This document shows positions 16,541 to 24,573 of a stretch of DNA of 64,000 nucleotides, in pieces; the first letter of the stretch is position 1; the number at the start of each line of letters is the position of its first letter. Source of the stretch: Ignavibacteria bacterium UBA2360 (GTDB lineage: Bacteria; Bacteroidota; Ignavibacteria; Tepidaquicellales; OLB5); contig DDTQ01000011.1 in NCBI GenBank assembly GCA_002344125.1, forward strand, positions 248,001 to 312,000. The letters run 5' to 3'. Position numbers and translations under genes: made by a program. The notes beneath the pieces were generated by a model, which was given only the letters and a program-made list of their open reading frames with translations, had not been told where the DNA came from and did no database searches.

Positions 16541-16583
16541 TCCCCTCTTGAGAGGGGTGGCGCTCCGAAGGAGTGACGGGGTG
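16541..16583 (+). repeat. Degenerate family A/B repeat
   Basis: TCCCCTCTTGAGAGGGGTGG followed by a CTCC/GGAG hairpin and a GGGGTGTG end. It has the general plan of the intergenic repeats but is shortened. Confidence 0.55.
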
Positions 16584-16604
16584 TGTTAATTACACTAAAT
16601 CACA

Positions 16605-16631
16605 AAAAGGCGGGATAAAATCCCGCCTTTT
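16605..16631. terminator. Bidirectional intrinsic terminator
   Basis: AAAAGGCGGGA and TCCCGCCTTTT pair perfectly around TAAAA, between two convergent genes (ending at 16492 on plus and 16648 on minus). Confidence 0.88.
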
Positions 16632-16647
16632 GATTAACCGCTAAAAT

Positions 16648-17346
16648 TTACTTATTATCATTCGGCAATTTCTTTATTATCCCCATTTTTCTTCTGGGTT
16701 CTATCTCGCCTTTTACCTGTATTTCGGTTGAATCTGTTTTCAGTGTATCCGTAACAGAAACACTAATTCTGCCAACCGCTGTTACTTCCATCGGGTCACA
16801 GGTTTCACTGCTATCCTGCAGGTTGTTTGATTTTTGTTCATCCCTGCCCCTTATATTAATACCGCCCTGCACTTTATTAAATTTATTCTCAACGGAATCC
16901 TTACCCGATCTTGTGGAATCTTCCATCAGCACCACGGCGCCTGTGAGCGGTTTATCATCGCCGCCGGAATAGCCTTCTGAATTTCCGCATGAGCTAAGCA
17001 TCGCAGATGCGCACAGCATCAGCGCAAGCGCCGAAGCGCGGAAAGGTGTGATTACCGGAACCAGGTATGAAGGGAAAATGAATTTCGGTTCTTCAATATT
17101 TATTTTAAGTCTCGGCACTTCATCGGTTTCCGGTTCAAGCTGGTTTATATTGAACCTGCCGCATATCTTTTTATCAAGATTGGCTGCAATATACTGCTGA
17201 ATTTCATCCTCAGATTTTTTCGAAAAATCCACCACAGTTTTTGCGCATACTTTGCAGAATGAGCCCTGTTCATTTGGTGTCATTTTATCCCAGTCTTCAA
17301 AACACGGGTCGGGAATGTGGATTTTAAAAAGATTTTCGTGTGCCAT
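16648..17346 (-). CDS. Membrane-anchored protein with CxxC N-terminal domain
   Basis: A 232-residue protein of a type common in Bacteroidota. The N-terminal 60 residues, HIPDPCFEDWDKMTPNEQGSFC followed by KVCAKTVVDFSKKSEDEIQQY, carry two conserved Cys in CKVC and a third downstream (KKICGRF), as in a small zinc-binding module. A hydrophobic span follows (PFRASALALMLCASAMLSSCG), then a polar, probably periplasmic tail. An earlier frame start at 17433 would run through a palindromic repeat. The ATG at 17346 has a good ribosome site (AAAGGATGAT) and the conserved family N-terminus, so it is chosen. Function unknown. Confidence 0.72.
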   Translation of the reverse strand: MAHENLFKIHIPDPCFEDWDKMTPNEQGSFCKVCAKTVVDFSKKSEDEIQQYIAANLDKKICGRFNINQLEPETDEVPRLKINIEEPKFIFPSYLVPVITPFRASALALMLCASAMLSSCGNSEGYSGGDDKPLTGAVVLMEDSTRSGKDSVENKFNKVQGGINIRGRDEQKSNNLQDSSETCDPMEVTAVGRISVSVTDTLKTDSTEIQVKGEIEPRRKMGIIKKLPNDNK

Positions 17347-17398
17347 AATATCATCCTTTTTTGATGTTATTATGTTTACTCTGAGTTTGCAGTTTTTG

Positions 17399-17454
17399 TT
17401 CCTTCCTCTTCGGGGAGGGAAAGCCAGCACCAACAGTGCTGGCAGGGTGGGGTC
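17399..17454. repeat. Intergenic double hairpin (family A/B-like)
   Basis: CCTTCCTC/GAGGGAA followed by GCCAGCAC/GTGCTGGC and a GGGTGGGGTC end, repeating the two-hairpin plan of the family A elements with a different second stem. Confidence 0.6.
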
Positions 17455-17455
17455 A

Positions 17456-17487
17456 ATAAAAAGGACAGTCTGCGGGGGACTGTCCTT
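17456..17487 (-). terminator. Intrinsic terminator
   Basis: On the minus strand AAGGACAGTC/GACTGTCCTT is followed by TTTTTATT, closing the gene that ends at 17535. Confidence 0.85.
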
Positions 17488-17534
17488 CCTGATTAAATGT
17501 TGTAAGGATGGTAAAACAATTTTTTTAATTACTT

Positions 17535-18092
17535 TTAAAAAGGTACCTCTTCGTAGTTCTTGTTGTTTAAGTATGCGTATTCCGGAGTCACAACCCTTGG
17601 CTGCGGTTTAACTTCCGCGTGAACGGCTTCATCGCCTTCAAGCTGTGAGCGGTCAATAATCAGCAGTGATCTTGCCGGATTTTCATCAAGGTGCAGCAGG
17701 AAACTTTCCGCCCAGCACTGCATTGCCTTCACAAGGTTTGCGCGGTGTGTTTCATCCTTTGATGAATATATCTTCTCCCAGGAGCTGTCATCACACTCGC
17801 CCCCTTCATAGCTTACAAACCCGGTATAAACTTCAAAATAATCTTCGCCAATTGTAAATGAGCTGTAATCAAGCGAGCCGCCGGGCAAATGTGTATTTGC
17901 CGATATATCAATGTAGCCGGTAATTTTTTTGACCGGGTAGCTTTCGAGGGTATAATAAGCTTTAACAAGCGTATTGAATTTTGCCGCCGATACATTGTAC
18001 TTATCTGAACGCATGATAAGCTCTTTAATCACATCTTTGCAGATATTTGCCGCTAAAACATCAGGCTGGTTTATTTTAATTACGTTGTTCAT
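17535..18092 (-). CDS. Hypothetical protein
   Basis: A 185-residue soluble protein with no family I recognise. It opens with MNNVIKINQPDVLAANICKDVIKELI, has an aromatic central part (YIDISANTHLPGGSLDYSSFTIGEDYFEVYTGFVSYEGGECDDSSW) and a helical AMQCWAESFLLHLDENPARS region, and ends in a Pro/Tyr-rich tail. There is no signal peptide or membrane span. It is closed by its own terminator and is followed on the same strand by the CxxC membrane protein. The small membrane protein at 18137 lies 45 bases upstream and may be co-transcribed. Confidence 0.6.
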   Translation of the reverse strand: MNNVIKINQPDVLAANICKDVIKELIMRSDKYNVSAAKFNTLVKAYYTLESYPVKKITGYIDISANTHLPGGSLDYSSFTIGEDYFEVYTGFVSYEGGECDDSSWEKIYSSKDETHRANLVKAMQCWAESFLLHLDENPARSLLIIDRSQLEGDEAVHAEVKPQPRVVTPEYAYLNNKNYEEVPF

Positions 18093-18136
18093 TGTTATAT
18101 ACTTTAAATTTTATTCTTAAATTTTATTCTTCAGCT

Positions 18137-18271
18137 TTACAGTGTTGATGTCCAGATACTTAATACCAGGAAGAAGATAGTAAGTCCAAGCGTTACCGCC
18201 ATTAAGCCGCGGTCTTTATCTTCGCGTCTTTCTTCCCTTAAGTCCTCTACAAAATTTTTAAGTGATACCAT
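18137..18271 (-). CDS. Small single-span membrane protein (44 residues)
   Basis: A short gene with an ATG start, a good ribosome site (AAGGAAAT, 6 bases upstream) and a clear design. A charged amphipathic N-terminus (MVSLKNFVEDLREERREDKD) is followed by one membrane span (LMAVTLGLTIFFLVLSIW) and a TAA stop. The positive and negative residues before the span suggest an inward-facing N-terminus. It lies 45 bases ahead of the 185-residue hypothetical gene on the same strand. Function unknown. Confidence 0.65.
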   Translation of the reverse strand: MVSLKNFVEDLREERREDKDRGLMAVTLGLTIFFLVLSIWTSTL

Positions 18272-18410
18272 GTTTTTATTTCCTTTCTCAATTACGATAC
18301 AAATATATCCCGCAATAATGCGCTATGTGTATCATTTGATGATACTTTTTTGTGGAAGCTAATGTTCCCCTCATTTCTTGCGTTTTTGTGCGATTTTCAA
18401 ACAAACAGCA

Positions 18411-18517
18411 CCCCTCCTTTCAAGAATCTGTGTAGGCAGATTCGCAGTCCCGCTGAAAGCGGGATTTTAAGAAAGGGAAGAAAACTATTTCCGCCAGGAA
18501 ATAGATTGAGGGGTGGT
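18411..18517 (+). repeat. Family A palindromic repeat, long variant
   Basis: It begins CCCCTCCTTTCAAGAATCTG, has an inserted GATTCGCAGTCCCGCTGAAAG segment as in the 10558-10686 variant, and ends with a slightly changed AAATAGATTGAGGGGTGGT. It fills the centre of the 18272-18697 gap; the rest is AT-rich with one terminator-like hairpin. Confidence 0.82.
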
Positions 18518-18618
18518 CTCATAACTCGTAAACAATAAGTATTAAATCCCCATCTATAATTTACGGTAGATTTAATTTATTGATCAATTCCCGTGATTCT
18601 GATAACTCTAAATTATCC

Positions 18619-18643
18619 TCCCCCTTTCCAAGGGGGATTTTTT
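18619..18643 (+). terminator. Terminator-like hairpin
   Basis: TCCCCCTT/AAGGGGGA with a TCC loop and six T. No plus-strand gene precedes it within 2 kb, so it may be a degenerate repeat, or it may act in the leader of the WYL gene. Confidence 0.45.
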
Positions 18644-18697
18644 AATGCAAAAAATTAACCCGTGAATTACCATAAATTTGCTCTTATTTTACGGCTT

Positions 18698-19558
18698 ATG
18701 TTAGACTTTAAAATAAAATTCAAACGGCAGATCGAGATCCTGGGTCTTTGCCTCGCAAAAAATTACGAAGGCAAAACCCTCAGCGATTTTGCCGAGCTCT
18801 TTGGCGTTGAAGAGCTTACCATTAAGCGCGATCTTGGCGATCTTCGCACTTCAGGAATTTTGATACACTCCGCAAAGGGCAGAGGCGTTACAGTTGATAA
18901 AAAGCCTTCGGCAGATAAGATACGCGAGCTGATAAAACAATATTCTGCACTCACTTCATCAGGCAGCTTCGTGGAAAAATCAACTGCCCTGCTTGTCACC
19001 AGGCTTAAAGAAGAAGCGCTTGCGAACATGGTCGTTCTGCAGATGTGCATTGATACAAACACAATGGCGGTAATTGATTACGAAAAAGATGCCGATGTGT
19101 ACGAACGCAATCTTGAAATTGCGCCGCTGCTGATATTTCAGACTGATAATTACTGGCGGCTGCTCACATTGAACGAGGGCAGGATAAAACAATTCCTTAT
19201 GAACAAGATCCTTCATGCCAAAGCATCACCGCGTACATTTAAACCGGTTTCAAAAGAAAAAATTGATGATGTTTTCAAATATTCATTCCGCAGCTGGCTG
19301 GGTGAAGATACATATTCCATAAAACTTTCGTTTTCTTCTTATTGGGCAGATAGGCTTAAGCCGAAGCAATTACTCGATTCAGAAACATTCACAACCATGC
19401 CTGACGGCTCCATTGAATATACCGCAACTGTGAATTCACTTGATGAAATTGCCGGGTGGATAGTCACACGCGGCGAAGGCGTGAAGGTAATTTCGCCGCC
19501 TGAATTGAAAACTCGCGTGATAGAACTTGCTGAAGGCGTTTTGAAGAATTATAAATGA
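18698..19558 (+). CDS. WYL-domain transcriptional regulator
   Basis: A 286-residue DNA-binding regulator. An HTH occupies about residues 10-55 (QIEILGLCLAKNYEGKTLSDFAELFGVEELTIKRDLGDL, DeoR/HTH_11-like). A helical linker follows, then a WYL-type sensor domain from about 125 (VLQMCIDTNTMAVIDYEKDADVYERNLEIAPLLIFQTDNYWRLLTLNEG). The YafY C-terminal extension (WADRLKPKQLLDSETF to AGWIVTRGEGVKVISPPEL) ends the protein. A GTG frame opens at 18662, but the ATG at 18698 begins the normal HTH. WYL proteins usually respond to nucleic acid or small ligands; the operon genes downstream are likely targets. Its stop overlaps the next start (ATGA). Confidence 0.85.
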   Translation: MLDFKIKFKRQIEILGLCLAKNYEGKTLSDFAELFGVEELTIKRDLGDLRTSGILIHSAKGRGVTVDKKPSADKIRELIKQYSALTSSGSFVEKSTALLVTRLKEEALANMVVLQMCIDTNTMAVIDYEKDADVYERNLEIAPLLIFQTDNYWRLLTLNEGRIKQFLMNKILHAKASPRTFKPVSKEKIDDVFKYSFRSWLGEDTYSIKLSFSSYWADRLKPKQLLDSETFTTMPDGSIEYTATVNSLDEIAGWIVTRGEGVKVISPPELKTRVIELAEGVLKNYK

Positions 19559-19935
19559 CAAGATCTGTCATTCATACTGTCCTCACAATCCTTATCTCAC
19601 TTGTATGGCTGGCAAACGGTCTGTATGCAAAAGTTCTGGGATTCGTCCCCCGCCACCAGGAAATAGCAGCAAAAATTCTTGGCAGCGAAGTTTCCTTTTT
19701 GGCTGTAAAGGTTATCGGCGTACTTGAAATTTGTTTGTTTATTTGGGTTATAAGCAGGAAGTATTCACGCTTTGCGGCGGTTACACAGATCGTAATAGTA
19801 TTAACAATGAATATTCTGGAATTTATTCTGGCGCCTGAGCTGCTTTTGTTTGGCAGGCTTAATATTGTAATTGCTGTTATTTTTGTAAGTGTTGTTTATT
19901 TAAATGAATTTATAATTAAACCGAAAGCCGCTTGA
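19555..19935 (+). CDS. DoxX-like membrane protein
   Basis: A 126-residue inner-membrane protein with four predicted spans. VLTILISLVWLANGLYAKVLGFVPRHQEIAAKILG is typical of the DoxX-like family, followed by spans around 47-66, 74-92 and 98-120. DoxX-like proteins are of unclear function; some support membrane redox or stress responses. It overlaps the WYL gene by four bases and shares one base with the next start (TGATG), so the three are translationally coupled. Confidence 0.78.
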   Translation: MTRSVIHTVLTILISLVWLANGLYAKVLGFVPRHQEIAAKILGSEVSFLAVKVIGVLEICLFIWVISRKYSRFAAVTQIVIVLTMNILEFILAPELLLFGRLNIVIAVIFVSVVYLNEFIIKPKAA

Positions 19936-20672
19936 TGTTTTCACTGAAAGATCATCCGTTCCCCGTAGAAACATTCTTCGAAAATTCACTGGTGCTCACT
20001 TACGCCGCGCCTAAAGAAGAACTTGTTTCATTAATTCCGGAATGCCTGACACTTGATACATACAAAGATAAATGGGCATTTCTTGCGGCGGCAATGGTCA
20101 AAACCCGCGGGCTGCGCCCTAAAGGATTACCTGAAGTTATAGGCAATGATTTTATTCTGATAGGTTACAGAGTATTTGTCAGATTCAAAACAGCAGCAGG
20201 TAAAAACCTGCGCGGGCTATACATAATAGGCTCACAAACAAACAGGAAAAAAATGGAATTCTGGGGAAACATATTCACTCATTACAATTACACCACTACC
20301 GATATTGAATTCACCCGTCAAAACAATATTGTTACTGTTCACTCAGATGCCTCGGGACTTGATGTTCAGGTTCAAAGCGGCAGCCGGAGTGTTAACCTGC
20401 CTGAAGGCTCGCCGTTTGAAAGCTGGACCGATGCTGGAAAGTTCGCGGGTCCCCTGCCGTTTACTTTCACCTACAACAAAGCTAAGAAGGAAGTTCTTAT
20501 AATAGAAGGTGTGCGCAGCAACTGGAAACCTGAACCGGTTGAAGTAATAAGCGAAAAAATAAATTTTATCGATTCAAAGAACATCAATGGCTTAAAACTT
20601 GCAAATGCATTTATGATAGAGAACATTCCCTACCACTGGAAAAAAGGACGCAAAGAAATATGGAACGGATGA
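19935..20672 (+). CDS. DUF2071 (YqjF-like) protein
   Basis: A 245-residue soluble protein with the DUF2071 pattern. It opens with SLKDHPFPVETFFENSLVLTYAAPKEELVSLIPECLTLDTY; the middle has WAFLAAAMVKTRGLRPKGLP and the beta-rich FILIGYRVFVRFKTAAGKNLRGLYIIGS. The family is uncharacterised and is thought to share a fold with acetoacetate decarboxylase-like proteins. The ATG at 19935 overlaps the DoxX-like stop; a TTG one codon earlier is the only alternative. It overlaps the methyltransferase by 13 bases. The tight coupling in this operon suggests joint action, perhaps on a lipid or small organic acid, which is inference. Confidence 0.75.
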   Translation: MFSLKDHPFPVETFFENSLVLTYAAPKEELVSLIPECLTLDTYKDKWAFLAAAMVKTRGLRPKGLPEVIGNDFILIGYRVFVRFKTAAGKNLRGLYIIGSQTNRKKMEFWGNIFTHYNYTTTDIEFTRQNNIVTVHSDASGLDVQVQSGSRSVNLPEGSPFESWTDAGKFAGPLPFTFTYNKAKKEVLIIEGVRSNWKPEPVEVISEKINFIDSKNINGLKLANAFMIENIPYHWKKGRKEIWNG

Positions 20673-21418
20673 ATAGCCCAAGGAAACCGTTTCAGGGTGT
20701 TTTAAATATAGTCAGGTTCAACTGGCATTTTTACGCTGCGGCAATTCCTGTAATTTTGTTCATTGCGTATATTGGCTGGTATTTTTCGGGTGTTGTCTCA
20801 GTTCTGCATATTGCTGCCGCGGCCTTGGCCGCGCTGAGTATTGTGGTTTCTCTTTTGGTTTCCTGGCACATTTATGACAGGTCAAATCTTTATACTTTGA
20901 ACTGGCTGGATGGATTTGATATACCCGCTCCAAAACACATAGCGAACATTAACGCAGGATTCGACGAAACAAGCCTTCTGCTGAAAAATAAATATCCGGG
21001 GGCAGCGCTTGATGTGTTTGATTTCTACGATCCCGGAAAACACACCGAAGTATCAATCGAGCGCGCAAGGAAAGCGTATCCGCCCTACCCGGGCACAATA
21101 CAGATTGATACTGATGATCCCCTTTTGCAGCGGGATAGTTACGATATAATTTTCCTCCTGCTTGCCATCCACGAAATACGTAACAATGATGAACGTATAA
21201 ATTTTTTCAGAAAGTTAAAGGGATCACTTTCCGCAAACGGCAGAATAATTGTTGTGGAGCATCAAAGAGATCCTGCTAACTTTATCGCCTTCAATATCGG
21301 CTTCCGCCATTTTTTTTCACCAAAAACTTGGATTGAGAATTTTAAAGCCTCGGGGCTGAATTTGATTGAAACCAAAAAGCTCACACCTTTTTTGAATATA
21401 TATAATTTATCTAAATAG
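20660..21418 (+). CDS. Membrane-anchored SAM-dependent methyltransferase
   Basis: A 252-residue protein with two membrane spans near the N-terminus (about 24-44 and 48-68), followed by a class I methyltransferase domain. The nucleotide-binding part is degenerate (GAALDVFDFYDPGKHTEVSIERARKAYP); DSYDIIFLLLAIHEIRNNDERINFFRKLKGSLSANGRIIVVEHQRD is the standard strand 4-5 region. The C-terminus has FFSPKTWIENFKASGLNLIETKK. The glycine-rich SAM loop is weak, so activity is likely but unproven. It overlaps the DUF2071 gene and lies 7 bases before the next gene. The membrane anchor suggests a lipid, quinone or other hydrophobic substrate (inference). Confidence 0.75.
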   Translation: MERMNSPRKPFQGVLNIVRFNWHFYAAAIPVILFIAYIGWYFSGVVSVLHIAAAALAALSIVVSLLVSWHIYDRSNLYTLNWLDGFDIPAPKHIANINAGFDETSLLLKNKYPGAALDVFDFYDPGKHTEVSIERARKAYPPYPGTIQIDTDDPLLQRDSYDIIFLLLAIHEIRNNDERINFFRKLKGSLSANGRIIVVEHQRDPANFIAFNIGFRHFFSPKTWIENFKASGLNLIETKKLTPFLNIYNLSK

Positions 21419-21425
21419 TAAGTTA

Positions 21426-21824
21426 ATGGAAATATATCTGAAGTTAGCGGGTATCATACTTATTGTTCTTGGGATAGTCCATATTGCCTTCCCGAGGCGT
21501 TTCAACTGGAAGGCTGATCTTGCGGGGCTAAGCCTTATCAACAAGCAAATGATGATGGTACACACATTTTTTATTGCCCTGACAGTATTTATGATGGGAA
21601 TCTTGAGCTTTGTGTATGCCGGCGAGCTGCTCACAAATCCTTTTGGAAAAGTAATTTCCCTGGGACTTGCTATCTTCTGGTTCATTCGGCTGCTGTTCCA
21701 GTTCTTTGTATATTCAAAGGAACTGTGGAAAGGTAAGATCTTTGAAACAATTATGCACATTTTATTTGCACTTATTTGGATATATTTAACAGTTGTTTAT
21801 TTCTTAACTTACAGATCAATTTAA
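21426..21824 (+). CDS. Small four-span membrane protein
   Basis: A 132-residue protein with four hydrophobic spans (about 5-22, 43-64, 75-95 and 108-126) and a conserved-looking FNWKADLAGLSLINKQMMMVHTFF segment between the first two. I do not recognise a named family. It lies 7 bases after the methyltransferase and is the last gene of the WYL-DoxX-DUF2071-methyltransferase set, or co-transcribed with the acidic gene 14 bases downstream. Confidence 0.7.
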   Translation: MEIYLKLAGIILIVLGIVHIAFPRRFNWKADLAGLSLINKQMMMVHTFFIALTVFMMGILSFVYAGELLTNPFGKVISLGLAIFWFIRLLFQFFVYSKELWKGKIFETIMHILFALIWIYLTVVYFLTYRSI

Positions 21825-21838
21825 ACCAATTTAACAAA

Positions 21839-22393
21839 ATGTCTAAAGACCCAATAGATCCGTTTGATAATGAAAATGAAGAGGAAAATAATGACGGAGA
21901 TTTTGAGAGAGAGGGAGATTTTAACCCGGAAGATTATTTCAATGAAATAGATGAAGAGGATCTCGAGGAAGCCGAAGAGGAGATCAGGAAAGAACATGAG
22001 CGGCTTCGCCAAATGCCGCTGTATAAAAGCGCGGTGAACATCAGGAAGCTCACCACATCGCTTGCTGAAACAATAAAGGAAGAAGAAGATTCCCTGATGA
22101 TGAAAGACCAGATGCTGATGAACGCGTACATTCTGGCGCCTAAAATTGCCGGTGCTGAAGCGGGTGATATGTACACCTTAAGAATGGAAAACGCTGTGCT
22201 CATAAAAATTCACGCGAGGGACCTGTTAACGCAAACATCCTTCTGCAAAGCTGAAAAGCTTTCCAAGCCTGAATACCTGAAACTGCTTCGCGATGAAATT
22301 GAAAATTTCAGGATCCTGTTTGTGGAATGGGTAAGATCATTTGATAAAGAAAACGATATACCGGATGACTGGGGGTTGTTTTACCAGGAGTGA
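21839..22393 (+). CDS. Acidic hypothetical protein
   Basis: A 184-residue soluble protein. The first 60 residues are extremely acidic (runs of Glu and Asp such as EEENNDGDFEREGDF and EEDLEEAEEEIRKEHERL), followed by a helical domain (KSAVNIRKLTTSLAETIKEEEDSLMMKDQMLMNAYILAPKIAGAEAGDMYTLRMENAVLIKIHARDLL). No known family was recognised. A longer frame starts at 21776 inside the previous gene; the ATG at 21839 avoids this overlap and begins MSKDPIDPF. It is 14 bases after the small membrane protein. Confidence 0.68.
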   Translation: MSKDPIDPFDNENEEENNDGDFEREGDFNPEDYFNEIDEEDLEEAEEEIRKEHERLRQMPLYKSAVNIRKLTTSLAETIKEEEDSLMMKDQMLMNAYILAPKIAGAEAGDMYTLRMENAVLIKIHARDLLTQTSFCKAEKLSKPEYLKLLRDEIENFRILFVEWVRSFDKENDIPDDWGLFYQE

Positions 22394-22411
22394 CACTGCT
22401 TTACAATGATA

Positions 22412-22810
22412 CTATTTTGGCTCCGCTATCGCTTCAGTTTCTATTTCAATTAACATATCGGGGTGAATAAAACCCTTTACTTCAACCATAGTTGCGCAGG
22501 GTTTTATATCCTTAAAAAATTCAGCGTGAGCCCTGGCTATATCTTCCCACATACTTATATCTGTAACAAACATCCTGTTCCATACAACCTGCTCCATTGA
22601 GCTTCCCGCTTCTTCAAGGTACTTTTTGATCTTCTGAAATATGAATTTTGTCTGGGCGTAAGCGTCCCCAACGCCTGTAATTTCACCGTTTTCATCAACT
22701 GATGTGGTGCCTGTAACCATTACGCGGTTACCCGCTCGTATGGCCCGGGAATACCCTACAATATCTTCCCACTTTGCGCCGCTCGATATCTTTTTGATCT
22801 CCATATTCAT
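22412..22810 (-). CDS. ridA: RidA-family enamine/imine deaminase
   Basis: A 132-residue RidA/YjgF/YER057c-type protein, a trimeric enzyme that hydrolyses reactive 2-aminoacrylate and related imines to keto acids and ammonia. The catalytic arginine is Arg79 in VVWNRMFVTDI, and the acidic end motif is MLIEIETEAIA, with Glu122/Glu124 in the place of the family's conserved Glu. The central GDAYAQTKFIFQKIKKYLEEAGSS is typical. Length is normal. Some YjgF members with AHAEFF have other roles, so the symbol is given at family level. Confidence 0.85.
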   Translation of the reverse strand: MNMEIKKISSGAKWEDIVGYSRAIRAGNRVMVTGTTSVDENGEITGVGDAYAQTKFIFQKIKKYLEEAGSSMEQVVWNRMFVTDISMWEDIARAHAEFFKDIKPCATMVEVKGFIHPDMLIEIETEAIAEPK

Positions 22811-22873
22811 TATTTATTAAACTAATTTCAGACAAAATCTTAGCAACAAAAATACATTTTTTATTCTCTTGAT

Positions 22874-22906
22874 TAAAAAATGCGGAGCGTATTGATTACT
22901 CCGCAT
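22874..22906 (-). terminator. Intrinsic terminator
   Basis: On the minus strand ATGCGGAG/CTCCGCAT is followed by TTTTTT, closing the serine hydrolase gene that ends at 22943. Confidence 0.85.
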
Positions 22907-22942
22907 ATTATCCACTGACGTCTATATAGTTCAAACAAAAAA

Positions 22943-24394
22943 TTACTTTTTGTTTTGCAGTTTTTCAAGCATTTGTTTACCGCCTTCGTTATCGGGATTA
23001 AGTTCAATTGATCTTTTATAATTCAGTATAGCGTTTTCAATATCGCCTGCCTCGGCAAGAGCTTCGCCGTAGCTATCATATACATTCGAAGATTCCGGGT
23101 ATAGTTCAACATTCAGCTTAAACACTTCAACGGCTTCGGTTATTTTCCCTGCCGCAAGCAGGTTATAACCAAGCATATTCATTTCACGCTCCCGGGTTAC
23201 AAATTCATCTTTGTTATCTCTTATCTTCGCGAATTCTATAATGGCAGCATTAATTCCACTTTCGGTAATTGCCCTTGAAAGTTCCTCGGCGGAACTCTTC
23301 TTTGGATTTGCAGGCTCTATTCCATAAAGTATGTTTACGATCCCGAGGGTTAAATGATTCAGATTGCCCCCTTCGAAGTTATTCAGCACCATAATGAACT
23401 TATTATCGTCAACAAGCCTGGTTTCAAGAGAGTTGAAACCGAATATACCGCCGCTGTGTGTTACAACTTTCAGCTTCTTATCGCCTATCGGCTGCTCTAT
23501 TATCTGCCAGCCGTAACCGTAATTATTTAAAACGGGAGTGAACATCTTTTCTTTATATTCATTGCTCAGTAATTTATCTGAATACAATGCCTGATCCCAC
23601 TTGAACATATCTTCTGCCGTTGAATACATTGAGCCTGCTGAATACGGTACAGTCATTTCAAGAAATTTTGCCGGTTGGAAATCCCCAAGCAGCCTTGTGT
23701 AACCTTTTGCCATATTTTCATACAATTTATCACTGTGCTCATTTCCCGAACTATTCATACCAACAGGGATCAATATGTTTTCCTGCAGATTCTCTTCCCA
23801 GGATCTGCCTGTAACTTCTTCTATCACTAAACCCAGTATAAAATAACCCGAATTGGAATATTCCCACTTTGTGCCGGGCTCAAAGATCAGATCTTCGCTG
23901 CAGTATTTGAGTACGAAATCTTTGGGTGTCACTTTTGCGCCGGATTCTTCCTGCATGAATTTTCGGTTTTCTGTATAGTTTGCCAGACCCGAGGTATGGC
24001 TTAAGATCTGGCTAATGGTGATCTTATCGCCGGTATCTTTTCTGTAATAAGGAAGGTAATCGGTTAATTTGCCTTCAAGTTTAATTTTCCCTTTTTCAGC
24101 AAGCTGCATTATAAGCATAGCGGTGAACTGCTTGGTTACAGATGCCAGCCGAAACTTCGTTTCGCTGTTATTGGGTATGCTGTTCTCAAAATCCTGCATA
24201 CCGTAACCCTTGCTTAGTATTATTTTCCCGTCTTCAGCAACAAGTACAGCGCCGTTAAACTGACCAAGGGCATTGTATTTTAAGATCAATTCATCAATTT
24301 TCTGAACTTTTTCCTGTGAATGTACCTGGTGTGAAAGAACAAACAGCAGCAACGCTGCGAATAAACAGAGTGATGTTTTAAAAAATCTGGGCAT
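22943..24394 (-). CDS. Secreted beta-lactamase-fold serine hydrolase with TPR tail
   Basis: A 483-residue class C beta-lactamase-like (peptidase S12) enzyme. A signal peptide (SLCLFAALLLFVLSHQVHSQ) is followed by the hydrolase domain: Ser85-x-x-Lys88 in ASVTKQF, Tyr179-Ser-Asn181 in WEYSNSGY, and His313-Ser-Gly-Gly in THSGGIFGF. The last 80 residues hold two TPR motifs (NVYDSYGEALAEAGDIENAILNYKRSIELNPDN). These enzymes act on D-amino acid peptides or esters in the periplasm; a resistance role is unlikely for this architecture. The frame opens at 24490, but the ATG at 24394 gives a clean signal peptide and is preferred. Confidence 0.85.
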   Translation of the reverse strand: MPRFFKTSLCLFAALLLFVLSHQVHSQEKVQKIDELILKYNALGQFNGAVLVAEDGKIILSKGYGMQDFENSIPNNSETKFRLASVTKQFTAMLIMQLAEKGKIKLEGKLTDYLPYYRKDTGDKITISQILSHTSGLANYTENRKFMQEESGAKVTPKDFVLKYCSEDLIFEPGTKWEYSNSGYFILGLVIEEVTGRSWEENLQENILIPVGMNSSGNEHSDKLYENMAKGYTRLLGDFQPAKFLEMTVPYSAGSMYSTAEDMFKWDQALYSDKLLSNEYKEKMFTPVLNNYGYGWQIIEQPIGDKKLKVVTHSGGIFGFNSLETRLVDDNKFIMVLNNFEGGNLNHLTLGIVNILYGIEPANPKKSSAEELSRAITESGINAAIIEFAKIRDNKDEFVTREREMNMLGYNLLAAGKITEAVEVFKLNVELYPESSNVYDSYGEALAEAGDIENAILNYKRSIELNPDNEGGKQMLEKLQNKK

Positions 24395-24501
24395 TTTTCC
24401 GGTTTCTATTTTATTTATAATTCTGGCAAACAAAGAGTGCCAATACTTGCTATATGGGTTATGACGGAAAATGCATTTGCAGGGTTTCACTCAATAAACT
24501 T

Positions 24502-24573
24502 TATACACTCAATACACTCAATACTCTCCGTACACTCAACACACTCAACACACTTTATACACTCTATACGCTG
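24502..24573. repeat. Nine-base tandem repeat, eight units
   Basis: Eight consecutive 9-base units vary around AATACACTC (TATACACTC, AATACACTC, AATACTCTC, CGTACACTC, AACACACTC and so on). The array lies between the serine hydrolase start and the acetyltransferase, and its last units overlap the acetyltransferase stop codon. Confidence 0.8.

Noticed and set aside
17346..17433. Longer N-terminus for the CxxC membrane protein
   Set aside because: The extra residues translate a palindromic repeat, and the later ATG has a better ribosome site and the family's usual start.
22943..24394. Beta-lactamase resistance gene
   Set aside because: The SxxK/YxN/HxG set is that of general S12 serine hydrolases, and the C-terminal TPR repeats are typical of housekeeping relatives in this phylum.
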